A stretch of 64,000 nt of DNA from an uncultured Bacteroidales bacterium (GTDB taxonomy: Bacteria; Bacteroidota; Bacteroidia; Bacteroidales; Paludibacteraceae): positions 1 to 64,000 of the forward strand of contig CAMKPZ010000004.1 in the NCBI GenBank assembly GCA_946414805.1, in the 5' to 3' direction. The position numbers and the translations under genes were made by a program. Within the stretch, counting starts at the first letter, position 1; the number at the start of each line of letters is the position of its first letter. A model generated the notes under the pieces. That model searched no databases, was not told the origin of the DNA, and worked only from the letters and a program-made list of their open reading frames with translations. Positions 48,340 through 56,038 of this stretch are shown piece after piece.

Positions 48340-50278
48340 ACTGTTACACCACATATTTGCCTTTAATTCGGAGAGTCCGTTGCTCTTCACCCAGTTTTAT
48401 TTCTGGGCGTTCTTCGCGATTGTCTATGCCTTCTTCGCGTTGATCATGAGCAGTCAGCGTTCAGCTGTCAGCCATCAGAGATTGCACCTCCGCAACATAT
48501 ACCTGCTGTTCGTCAGTTGGTTTTTCTACTACAAGACGAGCGGCCTGTTCCTGCTGATCCTGGCGTTCGTGACGCTATCCGACTGGTTTATTGCGGGAAG
48601 GATAAAATCAGCCATCAGCCATCAGCAATCAGCCATCAGCAAAGTTCTTCTGGCTCTCTCCGTGGTCATCGATCTCGGTCTGCTGGCTTATTTCAAGTAC
48701 GCCTATTTCTTCACGAATGCCATCAATGATATATTCGGCACGGGTTTCCGGGTGTTTGATCTCTTCGCGTACATCGGCAACGGGTTCTCGGAGGCAGGGC
48801 GGTTCAGCGTAGACACGATCATCCTGCCGGTGGGTATCTCGTTCTATATCTTCCAGGTGATCTCGTACACGGCGGATGTCTATCGCGGACGGATACAACC
48901 GGTGAAAAACATTCTCGATTTCGGGTTCTACGTATCATTCTTCCCGCAGTTGGTAGCCGGTCCTATTGTGCGTGCGGAGGAATTTATCCCGCAGTTATAC
49001 AAGCCTTTTCATCTGAGCCGCAGGTGGTTCGGTCTCGCCGTCTTCTGGATCCTCAACGGTCTGGCAAAGAAGATCATTCTCTCCGATTATCTGGCGGTGA
49101 ACCTGATAGACAGGGTGTTTGACAATCCGTTGCTGTTCTCGGGATTCGAGAACCTCTTTGCGCTGTTCGCTTATTCGCTGCAGGTTTATGCCGATTTCTC
49201 GGGTTATACGGACATCGCTATCGGCGTGGCACTGTCAATGGGCTTCTATCTGCCGAAGAACTTTGACTCACCTTATAAATCGAAGAACCCGCAGGAGTTC
49301 TGGCGGCGGTGGCATATGTCGCTCGGGCGGTGGCTCAAGACCTATCTGTATATTCCGTTGGGCGGAAACCGCAAGATCGGGTTCGGCACCTATTTCTGGC
49401 TCTCCATCATTGCGCTTGTCTCAGCGGCACTCACCGGTTGGTGGTGGCAGATACTGGTGCCGTTTGGGGTCTTTATGGCAGGTGTGGCTGTTGCAGACAA
49501 GGTCTTTAAGGGCGCTAAGGACTCTAAGGACCATAACGCCATTAGCCCTCGCCGCAAACTGCTCTACTCCAACCTCAACTCCTTTATCACACAGGTTCTG
49601 GGCGGTCTATGGCACGGCGCGAGTTGGAATTTCATTATTTGGGGAGGCATCAACGGCATTGGCATGATTGTGAACAAGATATGGCGTGAGATGAACTGGC
49701 ATGTACGTTTTGGGTCTATGACGGCGCTTACGTTCGGTCTGATGGCGCTGGATGCCGTTTATAATCTGCCGGTATGGCGGCTCTTCGCCGTGTGGGCAGT
49801 GATCGTTTGGGTCGGAACCGCCATCCGCTATATCTATTGGCTGATCATCCATGAGCCATCAGCAACCAGCCATCAGCCTTCAGCCATCATAAACGCTTTA
49901 GGCAATGCCTGGGCGATATTGCAGACTTTTACCTTTATCACCTTCACGCGTCTGTTCTTCCGGAGCAGCAGCAATCTGGATCCGGCGACGGCGAACGAGG
50001 TGGCTTGGGCGACGGCAAAGAACATGGTGAACCAGATGGGCGGAGCATGGAATAACGCTGTCATTCCGGATTTCCTGTGGGAATACCGATGGGTGGTAGC
50101 CATGTTTGTAACGGGCATGGTCATCCACTGGCTGCCGACCAACTGGAAAAGGCGGTACCGACTATGGTTCAGTGCCATGCCGTTATGGCTAATGGTCATC
50201 GCCGCGTGCGTAGCGATTGTCGTTATTTACCAGTTCGTCACGGCGGATATGCAACCGTTTATCTATTTCCAATTTTAG
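48335..50278 (+). CDS. MBOAT family O-acyltransferase (AlgI/PatA-like)
   Basis: A 647-residue polytopic protein. Conserved MBOAT blocks: LPVGISFYIFQVISYTADVYRG, FPQLVAGPIVRAEEFIPQL, FSGYTDIAIGVALSMGF, FWRRWHMSLGRWLKTYLYIPLGG and GGLWHGASWNFIIWGGING with the catalytic His. It moves acyl groups across the membrane to an exported acceptor, with the SGNH protein as partner. The start is TTG at 48335, the only start codon before the first helix. Three heptamer arrays and one nonamer array add loops. Confidence 0.9.
   Translation: MELLHHIFAFNSESPLLFTQFYFWAFFAIVYAFFALIMSSQRSAVSHQRLHLRNIYLLFVSWFFYYKTSGLFLLILAFVTLSDWFIAGRIKSAISHQQSAISKVLLALSVVIDLGLLAYFKYAYFFTNAINDIFGTGFRVFDLFAYIGNGFSEAGRFSVDTIILPVGISFYIFQVISYTADVYRGRIQPVKNILDFGFYVSFFPQLVAGPIVRAEEFIPQLYKPFHLSRRWFGLAVFWILNGLAKKIILSDYLAVNLIDRVFDNPLLFSGFENLFALFAYSLQVYADFSGYTDIAIGVALSMGFYLPKNFDSPYKSKNPQEFWRRWHMSLGRWLKTYLYIPLGGNRKIGFGTYFWLSIIALVSAALTGWWWQILVPFGVFMAGVAVADKVFKGAKDSKDHNAISPRRKLLYSNLNSFITQVLGGLWHGASWNFIIWGGINGIGMIVNKIWREMNWHVRFGSMTALTFGLMALDAVYNLPVWRLFAVWAVIVWVGTAIRYIYWLIIHEPSATSHQPSAIINALGNAWAILQTFTFITFTRLFFRSSSNLDPATANEVAWATAKNMVNQMGGAWNNAVIPDFLWEYRWVVAMFVTGMVIHWLPTNWKRRYRLWFSAMPLWLMVIAACVAIVVIYQFVTADMQPFIYFQF
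48453..48480. repeat. Heptamer array 1 in the MBOAT gene
   Basis: GTCAGCG, TTCAGCT, GTCAGCC, ATCAGAG encode SQRSAVSHQR in the loop after the first helix. Confidence 0.82.
48607..48641. repeat. Heptamer array 2 in the MBOAT gene
   Basis: ATCAGCC, ATCAGCC, ATCAGCA, ATCAGCC, ATCAGCA encode SAISHQQSAIS, between two membrane helices. Confidence 0.88.
49501..49536. repeat. Nonamer array in the MBOAT gene
   Basis: Four 9-base units (GGTCTTTAA, GGGCGCTAA, GGACTCTAA, GGACCATAA) encode VFKGAKDSKDHN in a loop. Confidence 0.7.
49855..49889. repeat. Heptamer array 3 in the MBOAT gene
   Basis: GCCATCA, GCAACCA, GCCATCA, GCCTTCA, GCCATCA encode PSATSHQPSAI in a late loop. Confidence 0.85.
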
Positions 50279-50312
50279 ACCGCCCTGCGGGCTGAAAGAA
50301 TAAAGACCGATT

Positions 50313-50936
50313 ATGATCATAGGAATAACAGGCGGCATAGGAAGCGGTAAATCCACGATCGCACGGGCTCTCGCGGCACGAGGGTACGCCGTTTATGATT
50401 GCGACAAAGAGGCGAAACGGATTATTGCGGAGGATCAAGATGTGCAGGAGCAGATTATCGCGTTGCTGGGCGAGGATGCGTTTATTGAAGTACCAAGTAA
50501 CCAAGTACAAAGTGCCAAGGTTTATAATACCGCCTATGTGGCGGGAAAGGTTTTTGCGAAGCCGGAGTTATTGGAGAAACTGAACGGGATTGTCCATCCG
50601 GCGGTGAAGCGAGATATTGAGCGGTCAGCTATCAGATTTCAGCATTCAGAGTTCTTTTTCGTCGAATCGGCGATCCTCTATGAAGCGGGTTTGGATGTTC
50701 TATGCGACCGGATTATTGTGGTAGAAGCCCCGGAGGATGTTCGTATCGCCCGCACAATAAAACGCGATTATCAGGGCGAGGCGAGTTCCGAAAATATCAA
50801 TAAGGTACGCGCACGCATAAGAGCTCAGGCGGAGTGCAAGAGCGTTGTGACATGCGCCAAACGCCCGCTTGTGATTTCCAACGACGGACATTCGAGGATA
50901 GAAGATTTAGTCTCAGTTATCCTCAAAAATATATAA
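50313..50936 (+). CDS. coaE: Dephospho-CoA kinase
   Basis: A 207-residue P-loop kinase catalysing the last step of CoA synthesis. GITGGIGSGKST (P-loop, residues 4-15), YDCDKEAKRI (substrate Asp), LEKLNGIVHPAVKRDI and ESAILYEAGL are CoaE signatures. Two short heptamer arrays insert SNQVQSAK and RSAIRFQHSE. A small GCCC-TGC-GGGC hairpin lies before the start. Confidence 0.92.
   Translation: MIIGITGGIGSGKSTIARALAARGYAVYDCDKEAKRIIAEDQDVQEQIIALLGEDAFIEVPSNQVQSAKVYNTAYVAGKVFAKPELLEKLNGIVHPAVKRDIERSAIRFQHSEFFFVESAILYEAGLDVLCDRIIVVEAPEDVRIARTIKRDYQGEASSENINKVRARIRAQAECKSVVTCAKRPLVISNDGHSRIEDLVSVILKNI
50489..50517. repeat. Heptamer array 1 in coaE (AGTACCA family)
   Basis: AGTACCA, AGTAACCA (one base longer), AGTACAA, AGTGCCA; translated EVPSNQVQSAK. 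Confidence 0.7.
50624..50651. repeat. Heptamer array 2 in coaE (TTCAGCA family)
   Basis: GTCAGCT, ATCAGAT, TTCAGCA, TTCAGAG; translated RSAIRFQHSEF before FFVESAILYE. Confidence 0.75.
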
Positions 50937-50951
50937 AAAATCGTCAAAATC

Positions 50952-50983
50952 TTGCATATGTGCATTTTTTGTTGTATTTTTGC
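50952..50983 (+). promoter_or_regulatory. Bacteroidota-type promoter for the two small lipoproteins
   Basis: TTG (50952-50954, extended as CTTGCATATG) and TATTTTTGC (50975-50983), spaced 20 bases. The ATG at 51007 follows. Confidence 0.68.
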
Positions 50984-51006
50984 AGTCCAAAACAAAATAT
51001 AACTAT

Positions 51007-51522
51007 ATGAAAAAGTATTTTTATGTAGCACTTATGTGCCTGGCAAGTATGTTTTTGTTTAATGCTTGCAACCAAAACGCGCCCGAAGACGAGGGAAAGA
51101 AAGTGAACTACGACCAGATGATCGGTTCGTGGAAGTTGACTTCCTATTCCGTATTATGGAAGAATCTGGATGACGACCTGGTTGAGAAAGAGTTGAACTA
51201 CAGCGACGGTTATCTGGTTATTGTGAAGAAGACAACCGACGACGGCGATGCGTATTTCTACAAGGAGAATTTCGCTGACGAGAGCCGCGAAGAGTACGAG
51301 GGAATGTTGGAAATCGACTCCAAAAACAACCAAGTTTATTTCCGCGCAGAGGATGGTTTCCCGCGTAGAGACAATGCAGAGATTTATGATTTCAAAGTTT
51401 CGTTCCCGGAGAACGGCAAGATGGAATGGGACTACCACACCACAGCAACCCACAGCCGTAACGGCGTTTCCCATCAATGCAAACGCGATGTAAAAGCAGT
51501 ATTTGTCAAACAATTACAATAA
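51007..51522 (+). CDS. Small lipoprotein, lipocalin-like
   Basis: A 171-residue lipoprotein (lipobox FNAC, Cys21). After an acidic linker, IGSWKLTSYSVLW resembles the first strand of lipocalin-like Bacteroidota proteins, and beta strands alternate to the end (MEWDYHTTATHS, CKRDVKAVFVKQL). No named family beyond that. It has its own promoter and is followed ten bases later by another lipoprotein. Confidence 0.72.
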   Translation: MKKYFYVALMCLASMFLFNACNQNAPEDEGKKVNYDQMIGSWKLTSYSVLWKNLDDDLVEKELNYSDGYLVIVKKTTDDGDAYFYKENFADESREEYEGMLEIDSKNNQVYFRAEDGFPRRDNAEIYDFKVSFPENGKMEWDYHTTATHSRNGVSHQCKRDVKAVFVKQLQ

Positions 51523-51531
51523 GGATTTTAT

Positions 51532-51906
51532 ATGAAAAAGATTTTTTCTTTGGCAGTAGTATGCTGCCTCGCCCTCGTGGGCGCAATGTTCGTTTCTTGC
51601 GAGAACGAGCAGAAGAGTAGTTATCCGTATGAAGTAAAGTTGGCTGCAGTAGATCAGGATCCGGCATTGAGCATGCTGTTTGAGCTGAATGGTCTGCCTA
51701 TTATCAACGAGGAGATGGAGAAAGCAGCAGATCAGAAGGGCATCATCTTCAAAGACACTCGTTCCAACGCCGACAAACGTGCGAAAGATGCTTTTGCGAA
51801 TGGCGTGGCGCGCGTACGCAAAGAGACCAACGACTCGTACAAAGGATTGATCGTTGTTCTCAACCTTGCTGACCCGGTCACTGAGCTCGAAAGAGTGACA
51901 CTTTAA
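51532..51906 (+). CDS. Small lipoprotein of unknown function
   Basis: A 124-residue protein with signal peptide and lipobox FVSC (Cys23). The mature part begins with a beta segment (PYEVKLAAVDQD) followed by helices (NEEMEKAADQKG, ADKRAKDAFANGVARVRKE) and a final strand (GLIVVLNLAD). I do not recognise the family. It is followed by a strong intrinsic terminator. Confidence 0.7.
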   Translation: MKKIFSLAVVCCLALVGAMFVSCENEQKSSYPYEVKLAAVDQDPALSMLFELNGLPIINEEMEKAADQKGIIFKDTRSNADKRAKDAFANGVARVRKETNDSYKGLIVVLNLADPVTELERVTL

Positions 51907-51942
51907 GCCGTCTGAATGTAGAAAAATTGACGGAAATAGGAC

Positions 51943-51968
51943 AAAAGGAGTGCTTCGGCACTCTTTTT
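51943..51968 (+). terminator. Intrinsic terminator after the lipoprotein genes
   Basis: GAGTGC-TTCG-GCACTC (51948-51963) is a perfect 6-base stem with a stable TTCG tetraloop, preceded by AAAA and followed by TTTTT. Confidence 0.85.
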
Positions 51969-51978
51969 GCGTTAATAG

Positions 51979-52010
51979 TTTGCATATGTCAGAAAAAAGC
52001 AGTAAATTTG
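51979..52010 (+). promoter_or_regulatory. Bacteroidota-type promoter for dapB
   Basis: TTTG (51979-51982) in TTTGCATATGTCAGAAAA and TAAATTTG (52003-52010), 20 bases apart. Confidence 0.68.
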
Positions 52011-52024
52011 TGGCCGATTTTTTG

Positions 52025-52049
52025 CGCATGCGTAATGGTGCGCATGCAG
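52025..52049. other. Duplicated TGCGCATGC palindromic element in the dapB leader
   Basis: Two near-palindromic GCGCATGC motifs lie about 16 bases apart between the promoter and the dapB ATG. The dxs leader has related GTGCAC and GTGCGCATATGCG elements after a similar CCGATTTT sequence. This could be an operator shared by the two genes. Confidence 0.4.
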
Positions 52050-52075
52050 GTACGACATATAGAAGGAAATTAAAG

Positions 52076-52882
52076 ATGAAAATAGCAATTATCGGATACG
52101 GGAAGATGGGGCACATGATCGAAGAAGTGGCCCTGAGCAGAGGACACCAAATAGTCGGGGTCATTGACCCGCGACTAAATGAAGAATTAAAAATTAAAAA
52201 TGAAGAATTAAGCTTGCCTCTGATTGATTTTGAGAGTGAGGCGTTCCGAAGTGCGGATGTAGCGATTGAGTTTACTACTCCCGCAACGGCAAAGGACAAT
52301 GTTTTACGCGCGTGGGCGCAGGGTGTGCCGGTAGTCTCCGGCTCCACAGGATGGAATCCGGAGGAATTAAAAATTAAAAATTATAAATTAAAAATTAAGG
52401 ATAACAAGGCTGTTATCACAGACGAAACCGGCAAGGTAATGCTGGTATGGAGCAGTAACTACTCCGTGGGAGTGAACATCTTCTTTGAGTTGAACAAGTT
52501 TCTGGCGCAGAAGATAAGAGAAGCCTCTCCCCAGCAATGTTCTACGGCCGTCCACCGGACGCCCGATCGAGCAGAGCTCTTCACCCCTGAAGGGAATGGA
52601 GGTTACACGCCGAGTATCAAGGAGATTCACCATATTCACAAGTTGGACAAGCCAAGCGGAACAGCCAAGACCTTGGCGGAGCAAATCTCCGCTATGTACG
52701 AAGGACGGATGTACGATGTACGAAGGGAAGTGCCAATCGAGAGTATCCGCGAGGGAGAAGTGCCGGGAACGCATGAGGTGAAATGGGACAGCGAAGAGGA
52801 CACGATCGTTATTACCCATATCGCCAAAGGGCGCAGGGGCTTTGCCTTAGGTGCAGTACTGGCGGCGGAGAAATATGTATAA
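52076..52882 (+). CDS. dapB: 4-hydroxy-tetrahydrodipicolinate reductase
   Basis: A 268-residue NAD(P)H-dependent reductase of the lysine/diaminopimelate pathway. IAIIGYGKMGHMIEE binds cofactor, IEFTTPATAKDNV and VVSGSTGW follow, SSNYSVGVNIFFELNK, the catalytic EIHHIHKLDKPSGTAKTLAE, and the end FALGAVLAAEKYV. ATG at 52076 after the promoter. Two heptamer arrays insert NEELKIKNEEL and EELKIKNYKLKIK. Confidence 0.93.
   Translation: MKIAIIGYGKMGHMIEEVALSRGHQIVGVIDPRLNEELKIKNEELSLPLIDFESEAFRSADVAIEFTTPATAKDNVLRAWAQGVPVVSGSTGWNPEELKIKNYKLKIKDNKAVITDETGKVMLVWSSNYSVGVNIFFELNKFLAQKIREASPQQCSTAVHRTPDRAELFTPEGNGGYTPSIKEIHHIHKLDKPSGTAKTLAEQISAMYEGRMYDVRREVPIESIREGEVPGTHEVKWDSEEDTIVITHIAKGRRGFALGAVLAAEKYV
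52178..52212. repeat. Heptamer array 1 in dapB (AATTAAA family)
   Basis: AATGAAG, AATTAAA, AATTAAA, AATGAAG, AATTAAG. The first and fourth units sit in the frame that would read AAT-TAA; both are AATGAAG instead, so no stop arises. Confidence 0.9.
52365..52399. repeat. Heptamer array 2 in dapB (AATTAAA family)
   Basis: AATTAAA, AATTAAA, AATTATA, AATTAAA, AATTAAG. The third unit, the only one in the AAT-TAA frame, is AATTATA and reads AAT-TAT. Confidence 0.9.
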
Positions 52883-52911
52883 TTAAAATGGTAATTTGCT
52901 AAAATCACAGG

Positions 52912-52935
52912 ATATATATTATAAATAATATATAT
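52912..52935. other. AT-rich inverted repeat between dapB and lepB
   Basis: ATATATATTA-TAAA-TAATATATAT is a perfect 10-base inverted repeat with a 4-base loop in the 106-base gap. It could be a weak terminator, an operator or an opening element; no TAnnTTTG promoter was recognised nearby. Confidence 0.5.
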
Positions 52936-52988
52936 AAGTATGGGTAGGATACGGGATTACCACGTAATGGATCGGTAATTTATTCAAC

Positions 52989-54383
52989 ATGAAGAGTTTT
53001 CAAGATAGGATTTCAGAAGTGCCGCGCGGCGGATGGATCCGCGCGGGAATATGGGGCGCATTGTATGTTGCGTTCGTTATTTGGGTAGCCTGGGGCGACT
53101 GGAAAAGCCTCGGTTGGTTAGTGCTGCTGCCGTTTATCGTTGACGCGTTTACCACCAAATATATCAACTATAGCTGGTGGCGGAAGTATAAGCCGGAAGA
53201 GTCGAAAGTCGAAAGTCAAAAGTCAAAAGCAGGCAATGCGTTTCTGTACACTTTGTTCAGTTGGATAGACGCGATTGTGTTTGCGCTGGTGGCGGTGTAT
53301 TTCATCAATCTGTATATTTTCCAGAACTACCAGATTCCGAGTTCGAGTCTGGAGAAGAGTCTGCGTGTGGGCGATTTCCTGTACGTAAGCAAGATGGCTT
53401 ACGGTGCGAGAGTGCCGCAGACGCCGCTGAGTATGCCGTTAGTGCAACACACGATGCCGGAATGGTTAGGCGGCGGGAAGAGTTATCTGGATTGGCCGCA
53501 CTGGGAGTACAAGCGTCTGAAAGGCTGGACAAGCCCGAAGAAAGGCGATATAGTCGTATTCAATTTCCCAGCCGGCGACACGGTTTGCACGAAGATGCAG
53601 AATCCGGATTATTACACGCTGAAGTATGCGTACGGCGAACAGTTGATCAAGAGTCGCAAAGATGTGTTCGGAGAGATTGTGACGCGTCCTGTGGACCGGC
53701 GCGAGAACTATGTCAAACGCTGCGTGGGCGAACCGGGAGACAGTTTGCGTATAATCGACAATGTCGTTTATACGAAGCCTTCAGCCGTCAGCTGTCAGCC
53801 ATCAGAATGGCAGCGTGAGCCGGAGAGAGAGGGGCTGCAGTTGAACTATTTAGTGCGCACGGACGGACATATATTCAGCGGAAAATATTTGGAGAAGATC
53901 GGTATCAGCATAGCTGACCGCGTACAGATAGATCCCTACACCTGGCATTTCCCGCTGACGGAAGAGATGAAGAAAGAGCTGGAGAAGAACGACCATGTGG
54001 CAGCGATCATCGTAGAACCCGAAGAACGCGGCGGAGCCGTTTATCCGTTGGGGCACAACGAGTGGACGCGGGACAACTACGGCCCGATCTATATTCCGCG
54101 GAAGGGCGACAATATCCTGATTACCGAAGAGAACTATTGGATGTACAAGCGCATCGCCGAGGCATATGAGTTCAAGCCGATGAAGATTGGTGAGGAATAC
54201 GAGTTCGCGATGGACTACTACTGGATGCAGGGCGATAACCGGCATAACAGTGCGGACAGCCGCTACTGGGGTTTCGTGCCGGAAGATCATATCGTCGGAC
54301 GGCCGGTGTACATCTGGCTGAGTATCGACAAAGACAAGCATTCTATTCGTTGGAACAGGATTGGCAGAGGAGCGAAGAGATAA
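52989..54383 (+). CDS. lepB: Signal peptidase I
   Basis: A 464-residue membrane peptidase with two or three N-terminal helices. The Ser box is IPSSSLEKSLRVGDFLYVSK (near residue 115; Leu follows the nucleophile where Met is usual) and the Lys box RENYVKRCVGEPGDSL. MQGDNRHNSADSRYWGFV is conserved box E. It removes signal peptides from exported proteins. The long insertion is normal for Bacteroidota. Two heptamer arrays are present (ESKVESQKSKAG and KPSAVSCQPSE). Confidence 0.92.
   Translation: MKSFQDRISEVPRGGWIRAGIWGALYVAFVIWVAWGDWKSLGWLVLLPFIVDAFTTKYINYSWWRKYKPEESKVESQKSKAGNAFLYTLFSWIDAIVFALVAVYFINLYIFQNYQIPSSSLEKSLRVGDFLYVSKMAYGARVPQTPLSMPLVQHTMPEWLGGGKSYLDWPHWEYKRLKGWTSPKKGDIVVFNFPAGDTVCTKMQNPDYYTLKYAYGEQLIKSRKDVFGEIVTRPVDRRENYVKRCVGEPGDSLRIIDNVVYTKPSAVSCQPSEWQREPEREGLQLNYLVRTDGHIFSGKYLEKIGISIADRVQIDPYTWHFPLTEEMKKELEKNDHVAAIIVEPEERGGAVYPLGHNEWTRDNYGPIYIPRKGDNILITEENYWMYKRIAEAYEFKPMKIGEEYEFAMDYYWMQGDNRHNSADSRYWGFVPEDHIVGRPVYIWLSIDKDKHSIRWNRIGRGAKR
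53201..53228. repeat. Heptamer array 1 in lepB (GTCGAAA family)
   Basis: GTCGAAA, GTCGAAA, GTCAAAA, GTCAAAA encode SKVESQKSK between two membrane helices. The same family closes rsmI. Confidence 0.85.
53779..53806. repeat. Heptamer array 2 in lepB (CAGCC family)
   Basis: CTTCAGC, CGTCAGC, TGTCAGC, CATCAGA encode PSAVSCQPSE in the periplasmic domain after VVYTK. Confidence 0.85.
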
Positions 54384-54398
54384 TAACCCCACCCCGAC

Positions 54399-54417
54399 CC
54401 TCCCCTCAAGGGAGGGA
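54399..54417. other. GC-rich hairpin between lepB and wbqC
   Basis: CCCTCCC-CTCAA-GGGAGGG is a perfect 7-base stem with a 5-base loop. The wider C-rich sequence resembles a dispersed intergenic element of Bacteroidota, though that is from memory. There is no T-run, so intrinsic termination is unlikely. Confidence 0.6.
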
Positions 54418-54429
54418 GAAAAGAAGCAG

Positions 54430-54954
54430 ATGATACTACCGACTGCATATTTGCCTCCAAGGTCGTATATGGAGGCGCTGATGAGCGGAACCTGTATGAT
54501 CGAACAGATGGAGACGTTCGAGAAACAGACGTTCCGCAACCGGGCGCTGATCCGAGACACCAAAGGCGAGTTGGTGCGACTGACAATACCAGTGAAGAAA
54601 GTGGAACACAAACAGCTCACGCGGGACATAGAGATCAGTTATCAGAGCCGATGGCAGCACCAACACTGGATCACCCTCGTCAGCACCTATCAGCACACGC
54701 CGTATTTCATGTATTTCGCGGACTATCTGAAACCGTTTTACGAGCGCGAATACAAATGGCTGCTGGACCTGAATGACGAGCTGAACGCGACGATTGTGAG
54801 TTTGCTGAAAAAAGAAAGGCCAACCGATGTACGATGTACAATGTACAATGTACAAAGGAGAACGCAGGATTGGAGCGGACAGATATGGACAGACAAACAT
54901 CCGTGGCAAACGGAGATAAGTATATTAGATAGATTGTTTGATGAAAGAGATTGA
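54430..54954 (+). CDS. WbqC family protein
   Basis: A 174-residue protein of the WbqC-like family: ILPTAYLPPRSYMEALMSG, QTFRNRALIRDTKGELVRLTIPV, SRWQHQHWITLVSTYQHTPYF and FEREYKWLLDLN-like YEREYKWLLDLND. Family members occur in O-antigen loci and near lepB; activity is not established. ATG at 54430 gives the family N-terminus. A heptamer array (GATGTAC type) encodes DVRCTMYNVQR. It overlaps ilvE by 14 bases. Confidence 0.85.
   Translation: MILPTAYLPPRSYMEALMSGTCMIEQMETFEKQTFRNRALIRDTKGELVRLTIPVKKVEHKQLTRDIEISYQSRWQHQHWITLVSTYQHTPYFMYFADYLKPFYEREYKWLLDLNDELNATIVSLLKKERPTDVRCTMYNVQRRTQDWSGQIWTDKHPWQTEISILDRLFDERD
54826..54853. repeat. Heptamer array in wbqC (GATGTAC family)
   Basis: GATGTAC, GATGTAC, AATGTAC, AATGTAC; translated DVRCTMYNVQ. 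Confidence 0.85.
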
Positions 54955-55984
54955 TTGGAGTAAATTAGGATTTCATTACACGGAGCCGGATTATATCATC
55001 CGTGCCGCGTATCATGACGGTAAATGGGAAGAGCCTTACGCGACGCAAGACAAATATCTGCATTTACATGTATCGGCTACTTGTCTGCAATACGGACAAG
55101 AGGCTTTTGAAGGGTTGAAGGCGTTCCGAGGCGTGGACGGGAAGATCCGTATCTTCCGCTGGCGCGAGAATGCGAAACGTATGGCCCGCAGTGCAAAGGG
55201 GTTGTATATGGCTCCGGTGCCGGAGGAGTTGTTCGGAAAAGCTATTCGTATGGCGCTGGAGAAGAATATCGATTTTCTGCCGCCCTATGAGACGGGCGCA
55301 ACATTGTATTTCAGGCCGCTGCTGATCGGCACGACGCCCCGTTTGGGCGTAGGTCCGGGAAGAGACTTTGAGTTCATCGTCATTCCTTCGCCGATCGGTC
55401 CGTATTATCCGGGTAAATTCCACTGCACTACGTTTGTGGTAAACCGGCATGTGGACAGAGCCGCTCCTTATGGTACGGGGCAGTTCAAGGTAGGCGGAAA
55501 CTACGCATCCTCTTTCCGCGCGACGGAAGAGGCACACGCACAAGGGATGGATTGTATCTTCCTGGATGCCAAGTACCACCGGTACATCGACGAGTGCAGC
55601 GCAGCGAATTTTATAGGGATCAGGAAGCCGTCAGCCGTCAGCCTTCAGCCTTCAGAAATTGAGTACCTGACACCGCGGAGCAGTGCTATTCTGCCGAGTA
55701 TCACAAACGACAGTCTGATGACATTGGCTCGGGACAAGGGTTATAAAGTGACGCGGAGGCATATACGGCTGGAGGAGTTAGAGGAGATGAGTGAGGCGGC
55801 AGCGTGCGGCACCGCGTGTGTGATCAGTCCGATCGACAAGGTGATTGATCCGGAACACGACAAGATCTACCACCTGAGCGACCAACCGGGTCCGGTGCTG
55901 ACCGATCTCTACCACGCGCTGAAAGATATCCAGTACGGGCGGACAGAGGACAGACACGGATGGTGCGAGGTGATTGAGAATTGA
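54941..55984 (+). CDS. ilvE: Branched-chain amino acid aminotransferase
   Basis: A 347-residue fold-IV PLP aminotransferase: LQYGQEAFEGLKAFRG, FRWRENAKRMARSAKGL, LYFRPLLIGTTPRLGVGP, GQFKVGGNYASSF (PLP Lys) and DECSAANFIGI, then GTACVISPIDKV. It interconverts Val, Leu and Ile with their oxo acids. ATG at 54941; a TTG immediately before it is less likely. A heptamer array adds PSAVSLQPSE. The stop is inside an AATTGAG array. Confidence 0.93.
   Translation: MKEIDWSKLGFHYTEPDYIIRAAYHDGKWEEPYATQDKYLHLHVSATCLQYGQEAFEGLKAFRGVDGKIRIFRWRENAKRMARSAKGLYMAPVPEELFGKAIRMALEKNIDFLPPYETGATLYFRPLLIGTTPRLGVGPGRDFEFIVIPSPIGPYYPGKFHCTTFVVNRHVDRAAPYGTGQFKVGGNYASSFRATEEAHAQGMDCIFLDAKYHRYIDECSAANFIGIRKPSAVSLQPSEIEYLTPRSSAILPSITNDSLMTLARDKGYKVTRRHIRLEELEEMSEAAACGTACVISPIDKVIDPEHDKIYHLSDQPGPVLTDLYHALKDIQYGRTEDRHGWCEVIEN
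55627..55654. repeat. Heptamer array in ilvE (CAGCC family)
   Basis: GCCGTCA, GCCGTCA, GCCTTCA, GCCTTCA encode PSAVSLQPSE exactly where homologues bind the next strand. Confidence 0.88.
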
Positions 55985-56027
55985 GAATTGAGAATTAAAA
56001 ATTAAGAATTAAAAATTACAAATTAAA
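55979..56027. repeat. Heptamer array after ilvE (AATTGAG then AATTAAA)
   Basis: AATTGAG x2, AATTAAA, AATTAAG, AATTAAA, AATTACA, AATTAAA. The first unit carries the ilvE stop (AAT-TGA), and the array fills the gap to the transporter gene. Confidence 0.9.
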
Positions 56028-56038
56028 AATCATATTTT

